A stretch of 64,000 nt of DNA. Origin: Helopsaltes ochotensis. Its lineage: Eukaryota; Chordata; Aves; Passeriformes; Locustellidae. Each line of letters begins with the position of its first letter. The first letter of the stretch is position 1. The stretch is taken from the NCBI GenBank assembly GCA_013400155.1, contig VXBM01000417.1, positions 535,414 through 599,413 of the forward strand. The letters are read 5' to 3'. Position numbers and translations under genes: made by a program. This document shows, in pieces, positions 51,668 through 62,813 of the stretch. The notes beneath the pieces were generated by a model that ran no database searches, had not been told where the DNA came from, and worked only from the letters and a program-made list of their open reading frames with translations.

Positions 51668-52944
51668 CGCAGCGCCTACAGGATGGCCAGGGTATCAGAC
51701 CCAGCCAGCATGGGTTTAGGAGCAGCAGGTCGTGTTTGACCAATCTGGTTTCATTTTATCACCAAGTGATGTGCCTGGTGGATGTAGGACAGGCTGTGGG
51801 GGTTGTCTATTTGGATTTCAGCAAGGCCTTTGACACTGTCTCCCACAGCATACTGCTGGAAAAGCTGGCAGCCCGTGGCTTGGACAGGAGCACTCTTTGC
51901 TGGGTTAGGAGCTGCCTGCATGGCCAGGCCCAGAGAGTGAATGGTGCTGCATCCAGCTGGCGGCCAGCCACCAGTGGTGTTCCTCAGGGGTCTGTGCTGG
52001 TGCCAGCTCTGTTCAATATTTTTATTGATGACAAGGATGAGGGTATTGAGTCTCTCATTAAATTTGTAGATGACACAAAGCTGGGTGTGTGTGTCGATCT
52101 GTTAGAAGGTAGTAGGCCTCTGCAGAGAGACCTGGAACGGTTGGATGGATGGGCAGAGTCTAACAAGATACAGTTTAATAAGTCCAAGTGCTGGGTCCTG
52201 CACTTTGTACTCAATAACCCCCTGCAACATTATAGGCCGGGGATGGTGTGGCTGGACAATGCCCAGGCAGAAAGGGACCTGGGGGTTCTGGTGACAGCAG
52301 CTGAACAGGAGCCAGCAGTGTGCCCTGGTGGCCAAGAAGGCCAGCGGCATCCTGGCCTGGATCAGGAATGGTGTGGCCAGCAGGAGCAGGGAGGTCACTC
52401 TTCCCCTGTACTGGCACTGGTGAGGCCACACCTCGAGTGCTGTGTCCAGCTCTGGGCCCTCAGTTCAGGAAGGACGCTGAGACGCTTGAGCGCGTCCAGA
52501 GGAGGCAACGAAGGTGGAGAGGGGCTTGGAACACAAACCCTGTGAGGAACGGCGGAGGGAGCTGGGGGTGTTTAGCCTGGAGAAAAGGAGACTCAGAGGT
52601 GACCTTATCACTGTCTACAACCTCTTGAAAGGTGGCTGTAGGCAGGTGGGGGTTGGTATCTTTCTCCAGGCAGCAACTGACATAACCAGAGGACATAGTC
52701 TTAAGCTGTGCCAAGACAAATATAGGTTGGATATTAGGAAAAAGTTTTTTACTGAAAGAGTGATAAAGTATTGGAATGGTCTGCCCAGGGAGGTGGTGGA
52801 GTCACCATCCCTGGATGTGTTTTAAAAAAGATTTGATGTGGCACTCAATGCCATGGTTTAAGTTGAGGTGTTAGGGCGTGGGTTGGACTCAATGATCTTG
52901 AGGGTCTTTTTCAACCAAGTGAATCTGTGATTCTGTGATTCAGT
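51668..52944 (+). mobile_element. CR1 LINE, 5'-truncated, younger copy
   Basis: A 1.28-kb CR1 fragment from the middle of reverse transcriptase to the 3' end. A 269-codon frame (51736-52545) holds VVYLDFSKAFDTVSH, SGVPQGSVLVPALFNIFIDD and IKFVDDTKLG, where V-D-D stands at the catalytic A-D-D. After RDLGVLV the frame drifts through indels, and the C-terminal ORF2 part (SLEKRRLRGDLITVYN, RKKFFTERVIKYWNGLPRE) is in another frame at 52514-52825. It ends in 'gtgattctgtgattcagtga', the CR1 terminal octamer-type repeat. It is better preserved than the copy at 30-32 kb, but truncated and inactive. Plus strand, antisense to the gene. Confidence 0.92.
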
Positions 52945-55900
52945 GATCCCACTGTTTATTGAATGAATAGTTAAAAGTAATTTTGAGTGTTTTTTTAATA
53001 TACATAAAATACTTTTGAATCTTGTACCTCATGTTCATCTTCTAAGGCAGTTTACAGTTCTCTCTGTGTGTGTACTTGCTCATACATTTATTTTTCATTT
53101 CAGCAACATACCCCTGAGTGGTGGATGGTGGCCTGATTGCAGCAAGCTCTGTCACAGTCTCAGATCCACATTCTCCAAACAGACATGGAGCTTCAGTGTG
53201 AAAACCCAACTCTTGTTAAGTGTCCGGGTCCTTTAGCTGAAGCTGCAGACAGAATCAGAGAAGGAAATTAATTTATTTGAATTATTTAATTTCCTATTTC
53301 CATCCCAATAAAACTGACATTTCTTCCTTTTACTAACTCCTGCAAGCACTTTATAGCAGCTACCTGATTCTGCATAACGGTTACAGCTGCTTTTTCAAGC
53401 TGCTAATTCTGCAGCCTGATGTTTATAGGTGTATTCTTCATTGCATATCAACGCAAGCATAAGACCCATTTGTAAAGGACCAATGAGAGACACAGCTTAA
53501 ATTGACCTGTATGTGCTTGCAATTTCAGAGTGTCGAATGAATACAGTTTCATCAATCTTAATAGCATATGCCCATTCTGCAAATACATTTGCTTTGCTAC
53601 TTTTTATTTTTTTTAATGAGTCTCGCTATATCTCAGGTAGGATTTTTAAAGTTGGCAGGAATTAGGTGTCCAGTGGCTTTCAGGGCTGCCTGTGGACATG
53701 TGTTATTTGAAGAATGAATTTCAATAGAATCGGCAAGCTTAAGTCCAGCTTCATTCTACTTGGCTTTAAATATTTATTGAAGAGTGAAGAAATTAGGTTC
53801 GAAGTTTAGGTGGACTTAGCTCTAAGTGGACTTAAAACCTCCAAACCAGCTGAGGTGAGCTCCAAATCAGCTCACATATCCCCGCTGAGAGGGTCAAGGT
53901 GGAAATCAGATTCACAGGAGGTCAACTCAGATCATGTACTCTGTCATAGGTTGGGTTATGAAATAAAGAATGAAAATCTATCAAGTATATGCAGAAATAT
54001 TTCTGGTAACTATTACATGCAATATTGAACTTCATAAATAGCTAATGACTTCAAGTATGCAGAAATGGCTTCTTCAGTCTTCAGAACCTCTTTGTATAGA
54101 AATAGCATATCCAAGACATTTAAAACAAAACAAAAGGAAACAAAAAGAAACAAAAACTTAAATTCATCAGGACAGTAAGTAAGTAAGTGAAATCCTTAGA
54201 CATGGATTCCCAAAATTATTGTGGTCTTTTCTTTCCAGTCCTGACAGAAGCTCTAGCAGCAAATCTTTGTGCTCATCATACAGAATACACATGCAAGTGT
54301 TTGGAAATCCTGAGTAGAGGTTTCCTCACACAGATTTCAACTGCAAGCTTTGAGATGTATAAATATGTATATAATTGAACGAGATAAACTAAATTATTGG
54401 GAATTTGACAGTTCCACTCAAAAATTTTGTCAGACTGTCTTGCCCTTGCGTCCTTAGAAATGCAATGACCTAACATTTTCCAATATTGCTTATTCATTCT
54501 GTCTAGTGCTTTATAAGATCAGTCACAGGGCTTCCAGATGAAAGTAAACAATATCCCATGACCATTTCCAGACTTAACCCATTAAATACTTGAATAAAAG
54601 GTAGTTTTATTTAGAGAGCATTAAATTCCACTGAAATTGCTGCCCATTGTTTCCCTAATTTTTACACTTACAATAACAATGTTTTTATATTAAATGTATA
54701 ACTTCTTCTTATACAAAAATATTTCCCCCTAGCTTCTGTCAATATGTGCAACCCTAACTAAATATCAATACATATCACAAACTCCTATCTGTCTTAAAAT
54801 TGCACTAAGGTTTAGCTACATATGCAGGAAGACAGCCTGCAGAAACTGGACTCATAAAAATGAGGTGTGCAAATTTATGCAGACTTTGGCCTTAGAACAT
54901 ATCTGACAAATTCTTCCTAGTTACAAGATTACATCTAAGTGTGAACTTCATCTTCAAATCATATAATGTTTCTATATTCTAAACAAACATTAAAAAATCA
55001 GTTTGTATTCTATTTCAGGAAAGGCCAGAAACTCTTTTTGAGCAAGAAATAGCTACTCTTTCTGTTGTACATAAATCTTCAGAAGTTACAGAAAATACAT
55101 AAATTTTAGCTAAGATTATATAATTCACTACAGCATTTTTCAGAAAACTGTAGGAGATAACAGGAAAAACTGGTACTTGGAAGTACCCTGAAAACATCAA
55201 AATAGAGAAGACATAGAGTAGCAAAATGAATGTAGGGAATTTATTTCCTTATTGCAGTTTCATCTGTGCTTCTAAGAAGTTTCTAGAACTTTGAATATTA
55301 ATTCTTTCACTTAAAAAGAAATCAAAGAAGGAAATTTTATTTCATTGGGGCTGGGTTTGACCACTGGTCCGTAGTAGGTTTACACATCCTGTAATTTTTC
55401 TGTTCCTATACAACATCTCTATTTTTTTATTGTACTGTAAGAATCACACTAAAGGGAGACCAACTTGTTACATTTTAGATTATGCTTCCATGAATAGCTA
55501 ATTTATAAGTATACTAATAAATTAGTGTTAGATATTATAAGCATATTAATGGAAAAAGCAGTAGATGTTATTGAGGTTTATGCTGTGGGTTGCACATGCA
55601 TATAAGAGACTACTTAGGTCTATAGCAACCTACTGACTTCTTGTAAATTGCAACAATTTTAGCTTCTAATAAACCAATTATTTAATGAATTTGAAGTATT
55701 TTAAAGTACAGGCAAAAATCACTTTGCCAGTTGTTTTGGAAAAGAAAGCAGAAAACAAACTGTTACATTTGTGAATTTTCTGCCATGATTTGAACCACCA
55801 GGTCTGGAGGCTGAAATCTTACGTTACATAACGGATATATTAAATGTAATGTGAAAACATTTTTGGAACATGTTATCAAATGGCCTGGAGATGCATATTT

Positions 55901-58120
55901 AAAATGAAAAATTAGCTTTGCTTACCTATTCTTTCCATTCTTATAGTCTAAACTGAGACTACAAAATTCGCTGACACAGAACACATTTGGGGAGAAAATA
56001 CAAGATAAACTCCTCTATCCCCAGAGGAGCTCATCAATTCAGACTCAATGTCCCTATGAGTGTCACAAGCCCATTCGCATTTTAGTCTGGAATGCAGCTG
56101 TCTGTAGCATTTCCCATCAGAAAAGTTTCTGGAGTCTTTATGCATTTGAGGAATCACCTTGATCTTTCAAATCCATAGTAGGGTTAAGGGATTCTGTGGC
56201 TCAGTTCAGGAAAACATTCTTATACTGACTTCAGACTAATTTAGTGCTATGTCCAGAAAGGGGTTCTTTTGCCTTTGCTTATAGGCAGAGCTCATTGATA
56301 CTACTTTCCCTTTAATTAACCTTCAAGTTTAAGTATATCTTTAAATTCTAATTCTATTTTAAGATTGACAGCACTACATCTTTTCTCCATTCCTTTTCTA
56401 TGAGAATTCTAAAACATATATTAAACTACAATCAGAGGTTTAAAGCCCACTGATGGCCATATTGCAAAGAATAGGTACTGAATATTATCTTAATTGGCTT
56501 CCACAGGTAGGTTGGTCTGAGTCTGGAGACTGTCAGTATTTCCATGCAGGAATTAGCATTTCCTAGCATCAGCAGGAACCACTGCCTTCCATGTCATGAT
56601 GAACTGTGTAGAATGGGTCTGCACACCAGCGAAGAGCTATAGCAATATGCTCTTCAGCAGGTGTGAACAAGGTCAAGCTGCCCACAAAGAGATCTGCAAG
56701 CTGTATGGAGTCATCTGCAGATACCAGGTAACAGAGACCATCTGTGTCTCAACAAGAGTTATTTACTGCTATGTTGAAAAATATTGCATGTTTATATGTG
56801 TTATATTTGGAATACCTTGTGAAGTTTAATTCCTCTTCTCAAGGATGGACCACATAACACAAGGGAGACTTTTGTTATATCTCCAGTATCACCAATGGTC
56901 AACTGTTAAAAAAAATTAATAATATAATTATATGTTATAGTAATAATATAGTTATATGTTACATGCAACAGTTTGCATGGCATACTTTAAACCAAATAAA
57001 AAGATAAATACAACTGGTAGAAATATTAGTCAAGGAGGTTAGTGTTAGGTTGAGGAAGTTCTATTAAGAGTGCAAGTTAATTTGGATTCATATTTGTATC
57101 ATAAGTTATGTCTATTTTTACTGACAATTGGTTGCAGAGGATAGGCCAACACAACAAAAGGAAGGAAATATATAACTGAATTCTGTATTTTCAAGGCCAG
57201 CTCTTTTCTCCTCGCTTAATTCAAAGTTAATGAGGTTTTTCACATCAGATTTGTCATTTCCTCAAGAGAGTTTTCCTGAGTGATATGTTTTGGCCCACAG
57301 GTGAGAAGTTCTCCAAGCTGCGTTTATTTACAACATAGAGGTATAAACATTAACTCTGACAAACAAACAATCAGTCTATATATTGTCATACACATTGGCT
57401 ACAATTCCTATTTTACTGAAACTGTTTGGTAAGACTTGTATGAAATAGAGAAGAAACCAACCAAAAAGGATTATCACTTAGATTTTGAACTTTCTGTGCA
57501 CGGGATTTCCCTTTTCTTACAAATATAACAACTTGAATGTTAGGAACACCTTCTGGTACTTGTGTGCAGTTGCACCCATGTTTGCCATCGTCCTCTACTT
57601 TTTGTATCTAAATTTTCTGTGAGAAGAGACATCACAGATCTTTCGGCAGTAAAAGCAAATCTGTATTTAAAGCCCATATCTGTTATAAGGGAGGATAAAC
57701 CAAATGATTATACTGTCTGTTAGTGCAGGATCTGGCACAGGAAATTCAGGCAACGAAGCTGCAAAACCCTCATTACTCATGTTAGTCCCATGGAGGGGTA
57801 GAAAACCAGGCCAGTGGCTTCATGGATCCATGTTACACTCATGCTTCATTTTTTTTTTTGTATTGTTCCAAGGACAGGAAATGTCCTGCCAGAGGAGAAT
57901 CTTTCAATACTGCCATTTCAAATTTCTCCACCCCAGGCATAATTTCTTTCAATTTGTTTACAGAAGGTGTGATTTACCTTGGTCCAGTCCCGTGCCCCTC
58001 ACCATTGGGGTACCAATGCTAAGTTCTTCCTACTGTGTGAAGCAACGTTGTACCAGTTGTGATCTGCTCTGCCACACAGGAGTGATTCATGGAAATGAAG
58101 GACACTCCTGCTTTTATTAC
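52945..58120. other. intron with candidate conserved non-coding blocks
   Basis: 53380-53700 contains repeat-free, moderately complex sequence with motifs such as 'gcatatgcccattctgcaaa' and may be conserved. A tandem AT-rich duplication lies at about 56917-56966. No exon recognised. Confidence 0.4.
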
Positions 58121-58192
58121 CTTTGAGTGGAATTGCGACTTCTACAAAATCTTCCTTGGAGCATTTATTGATCCAGCCATTGTGAAAAAAAA
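58121..58192 (-). CDS. PLAT-repeat protein, exon: end of PLAT C half and tail
   Basis: A 72-bp exon with acceptor tttttctgcacatag and donor CTCAAAG|gtaata, phase 1 in and phase 1 out. It reads FFHNGWINKCSKEDFVEVAI, then PLK. F-x-x-N-x-W-I matches the PLAT 'V-F-P-C-N-R-W-L' end, and E-x-x-x-P the tail strand. Its phase-1 exit plus the AA that opens 50526 makes Glu, giving IPLK-EVLYLIHV, the normal linker into the next N half. The first bases are a T8 run inside the exon, so a length error there would matter. The upstream partner (60824-60960) does not join cleanly. Confidence 0.65.
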
Positions 58193-60823
58193 CTATGTGC
58201 AGAAAAAGGGTAGAAGACTTCTTTTATAACCATTTTTTCCAAAAACCACCCATCTGACTGAAAAGAAACAGGAAATTATTAATTTATACTTTTTAAGCAA
58301 CAAAATATTCTGTATGCAGTCATAAGTTTCTACCTTCATCAAATCAATAAAAGGTTTTCTTTTGACAGACTTCTTAAGGAAATAAAACTTCTGAAAATAT
58401 ATTGACTGTGTGTGTGTTTCTGTCTGTTCCACTACACTGAAAAAAAGTCAATGTTTTTACAGATCTTGTGAAATTAAATGTAGGGATAGATTTGCTGTAA
58501 TGATCTATTACATTTCAAAGTATGAAAAGGCTTCCGTATGCAATCTCTAGACATAAGAAACCCTGAAAAAAATTATATTATCAATGTCCTAATAGAAAAA
58601 GGATCAGAATTCTATAACATTAACCATCAGAACATCCACTCAACACACAGCTTTCTTTCTAGGGAGGTTCCATTCTATATAAGGAACAAACTTCAGCTAG
58701 TTTTATCTCAATTCGAGACCATGATAATTTGGAAACGTTTTTAGAGTCAGACCTCTGAAGCTTGGTAAACTTGGTTACACTCCCAGTCTTGCTGAAATGA
58801 ATGAAAGTTTGATTGTTCATTTTAATGTTACCATCTAGGAAATAGTTTCCCAGCCTGTTTTTCTGAGTTTAACCTACAGAGGCATTTTGTAATCTTGGGG
58901 TTTTTTAGAAAAGAAGAACAAGAGATTCAGGTCATCATACTCTGGAACAATCATTTCCATTATCAACATAATCTGCAGGAGTAAAATACCTGTAGAATCT
59001 CTGTTCTGTTGCCTTTGAAAAACAATGGACCAAAATTGCAGCCAAAGGATTGAATAAAATACCAATTCATGATACTCTTTGCTGTTGTGATCTATTTTCA
59101 AGAAATAAGCAAATTTTTTTAGCTACAATAGCTGCTTTGGAGTCAGAAGTAGGATGAGAAAAAATGCTGCAGGAATACAGCCTTTTTATCTGCCAGTCAA
59201 CCTCACATATGCAGGATCCCTTAAAAAATATTTTGCATGGATTAGAAGGAAAGAACCTGTGAGGCCAGCACAGTCTTTCTTCTGTGTTCAACTTCTTAAT
59301 CTAACGTACCACTTTTATGTTCTTATCTTTACCTAGAAGCATATAGCCCTGAAGATAAATTCTATTTTTTGACTTATCCATTATCTGAAAATGTACAGGA
59401 AGACAAAGTTTACAAAGGTTTCAAAAGCATGATGTCATATTGCTTCCTAAAAAGCAAAAACTTTGTTGACTGTGCTTATAAAAAATAGAAACTTCAATGG
59501 AGAAAAGTTTATTATATAATTTTACCATTTTACGTTGTCACAACATTTCCTTGAAATCCCTTGCACACTTTAGTAAAACCAAGCTGGATCTGGATACATG
59601 ACATGTATAATCCAAAAGGAATAACGAACAGCTGAAAATGGAAAGCAAATTCATATTTTCTAGAATTTTTTAAAAAACACTTCTGTGTAAAATTTCAGAC
59701 ATTTCTGAAGTACTAGGATCACCTAAATCTAATAATCTTCATTGTTATTACCTTACATTAACTGAAAAACCAACCTTTTCTTAGACTTTTAAATCCAGCA
59801 CAAACTTGATTCAACTTGCCAAGATATACAGATTTGATTTTGAAAATATCCACCTGCAATATGAAAATAATCAAAATTATATTTTTGTTAAACATAATAA
59901 GGCTCTGGTTTTGAGTATTTATTAGTTTAGCCTGGTGTGTCTGGTCATTGTTTTGTACCTTGATGGAAGCAAATTTATCTCATCTATGCCATTTCATTGT
60001 CTTTGACTTCATAATTAAATATTATGTAGTATAGCTTATCTTTTTTTATCAGTGGATATTATGAATTATGAATTTCAGAATGTTTCTATATTTAGTAGGA
60101 AGTAATTTTGGAAACATCAGATACACACACTAACAATAAAGTTCCCATTTCTCATACCTTATGGACTGAAATAAACAAATCACATCAATTCTTAGTGGGT
60201 TGAAAGTTACTTTGGTCAAGAACCTAACTTGCAATGAAACTAATACCAAAAATAAATACTAGATAGATAAATAAAAATAAAAATAAATACTAAATGTCTA
60301 ATAATTCTGAAAATATAGAGAAATTTCATTTTTCACTAAAATTAACAATTAATTTAGTGGGAATTAGGCATGTTAATGGGAATTAAGTCAATGATATCTG
60401 TGAAGATTTCAACCATTATGTTTTTGGGATAAGGATGCCCGCTTGAAATCATCTCTATAATAGGTCAAATTTTCTACATACAACAGACTTGAATGATCAA
60501 TAGACTTCATGGAGTCTTTCCTTTTTTCCATACAGTAAATCTTTATAATTTTTTTCACCTTCTTTCCTATATATGCTCATCTTCTTCTTTGAGCAGTCCT
60601 CGTCATAATCTCCTGGAAAGGTCACATAAGTATGTGCACTGACACTGGGAACACACATTGCTTAAAATGCTTTTATTAACTGGGCTTGAAGAAATGAGGT
60701 TTGGAAACATACTATTTATGAATGGGTTCATTTAATCTTTTGAGAAACCACCTGTGAAATCAAACCTCTACAGCTAAGACTTTTGTTTCATGTGACTTCC
60801 TGAGTTATTCTGTCATTCAACAC
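58193..60823. other. intron
   Basis: AT-rich. An A-rich low-complexity tract lies at about 60246-60295. Nothing else recognised. Confidence 0.45.
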
Positions 60824-60960
60824 TGAAATAGTTGTCTTGGGATGTTGGGTTGAAAATGTAAGTTTGAATATAACAGTTGAGGACAAGTTTGTGGGTTTGA
60901 AAAAAAATAATAAAACCCTTGCATTGTTCCCATAGTCACACAGTTCGAGAATTTCAATGT
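60824..60960 (-). pseudogene. probable PLAT C-terminal-half exon, boundaries out of phase
   Basis: Acceptor tattgttctcacag. The open frame reads IEILELCDYGNNARVLLFFF, then STVIFKLTFSTQHPK. This aligns with the PLAT second half at 19454-19679 (x-x-L-G-x-I-x-K-V-R-L-x-F) along its whole length, including the strand before the tail. However, this frame needs phase 1 on entry, while 62662 leaves in phase 0. No good donor is visible; TTTCA|gtgttg is only a candidate, in phase 0, and 58192 needs phase 1. So either the exon is decaying or its true ends lie elsewhere. The V-D-x-F opening is lost. The similarity was judged by eye. Confidence 0.48.
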
Positions 60961-62661
60961 CTGTGAGAACAATATTGATCAAAAGAATCACCCAGAAACA
61001 AAAGAGCAATGACTAAGAACAGAGCATTTGCTATTTGAGGATAAGTTGGAGTAAAGAGAACTGCAACAGAGTGAATACCCAAAGAGTTGTTACTTAAAAT
61101 CTTTTCTATAAGAAGAAGATTAGGGTCTTGTAGCCCAGGATATAGAAAAGCCCTTTAGAATTTCAGAGGAAGGATTTAGCAAGCCTGAACAAGGCTGTTC
61201 AAAAACTGGCACAGAATCTGGATTAAACAGAAAAAATCCTTGTGAATTTGCAGATGAGTAGTACTTCCACAGGAGTGAGTATTCACAGAAGTCAAGTGCT
61301 ATTGTTCAGGTTTTTCTCTACAAGTTTTATTCTTGGCAAAAATGTAACACATTCTTGTAAAATAAAGAGTTTTTTAAAAGGTCAGGACAGTTTGGGTTTT
61401 TGAAACAAACAGGAATCTGTCCCTCTTCTGGTCTGATAGTACTGATACTTTATCCATTGTAGCAGGCAGTCTTGCTGCTCAGATTTTTGTAAGACACTAT
61501 CCTTAAGACATACTACACAGGACTATTATCTATTATTATCAAAAAGACTAATCTATATAATTTCCTACAGGACTCCTTCAAACAAGATGAACTGTTCTAT
61601 CCTGTCATTATTTTTAGATTTAACTTGTGAACTCTGAGCTACCAACTCGATCAGTTCTTGACGAGCATGACATTGGGCATGCATATTCTCTTCCACAATG
61701 GAGAAAGAAAATACAGAGGACATAATGACTAAGATCTGGGTTTCTTTTCCTACAAAAATCTTGTATCTTCTAGAATCTTCTAGAATCTTTAAAAATAGTA
61801 AGAAAAGCAGATAAAATAAACACAGGTATGTGTAAAGAATAAATGAAGCATATATCAATACATATCTCTAGCTTTCTGCACCAGAGAAGAAACTACTCTA
61901 GACTGGCTGGCAACAGTGAAATACTCTCTCCCACCCTTCCCAGAAGAATATTTCTTGGTACTTCAAAATGATTTCATGAGTTCCTTAAAACAAAAAACAA
62001 ACAAAAAAACCCAAACAAAATAAATCCAAGCTAAAATTCTAAACACTAGCGTCTAATAAAGTAACAGCTAGACATGTTCTTTGGATTTGAAAGAGATACT
62101 TCCTTTTGATCTGAAGTCTGTTTTAGTTACTTTTGTTCTTATGCCAATAACTATTCAAGGAATTCTTCTTCTAGGAAAAGCCATTTAATCTCAAAAAGCA
62201 ACAATGTGTTTACCATAAAGCAAAATTTGAAACAGGAAAACATAAGGGTTTTCTTGGAACACTGACAGTATTCAGGAACGTTAACAAGAAAAGTTCATAG
62301 AATACTTTAGATGGAGTGTTTACAAATGCAAGTTATCCCACAGAAATGTTATCAGTTCTAACAATTAGGCATATTTTAATAAAGCAGTGATGCCTCCCTA
62401 GCTTTAAAAGTCTGGAATATTAAACCAGAACTCTTGGAGATTGTTTACTTCAACTCAAAATTACTTTATCACCTTAACAGTTTTACTGTAGCACAATGGT
62501 GATGATGCTTAAAAGCAAAATGTTAGCTATGGGCACAATCACTAAATGCAATATAAAACATTAATATTTTTGCTACTCTATTCATGAAAAGTGTTCTGAA
62601 AATATGAATTCTGACAAAAAGACACTCACAGATTCAGTTACATTTTCTCTCATTATTTTAC
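60961..62661. other. intron
   Basis: AT-rich. A-rich low-complexity tract near 61985-62025. A 97-codon minus frame at 61565-61858 shows no domain and is judged chance. Confidence 0.45.
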
Positions 62662-62813
62662 CTGCCGCCCAGCAAAAGTGATCAGGCTGTTTTTTGAGTT
62701 AAGCCATCACTTCCTGAGTCACTTTTTTTCTCCTTGTATGCAAAGATTAACCTCTCCAGTGGCATCTGCCTTCTTCAAGTCTCCCGTGTGCAAATGGATT
62801 TCATATTCCACAA
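62662..62813 (-). pseudogene. PLAT-repeat protein, exon with paired lesions: PLAT N-terminal half
   Basis: A 152-bp exon with acceptor ctattttttctgaag and donor GGCGGCAG|gtaaaa, phase 1 in and phase 0 out by length. It begins VVEYEIHLHTGDLKKADATG, then EVNLCIQGEKK, and ends LNSKNSLITFAGRQ, all in one frame: T-G-D, the A-D-A-T position and F-x-x-G-R-Q are PLAT. Between them the frame has two TGA codons (62719-62721 and 62707-62709). The missing loop D-S-G-S-D-G, equivalent to G-D-T-G-R-R at 35376, is present in a neighbouring frame. This implies one extra base, probably in the A7 run (62723-62729), and one lost base about 10 codons later. Confidence 0.72.

Noticed and set aside
57704..58126. 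Plus-strand 140-codon frame
   Set aside because: No domain, low-complexity T run inside, ends antisense to the 58121-58192 exon; judged chance.
61565..61858. 97-codon minus-strand frame with a hydrophobic start
   Set aside because: No PLAT motif, no splice sites, AT-rich composition.
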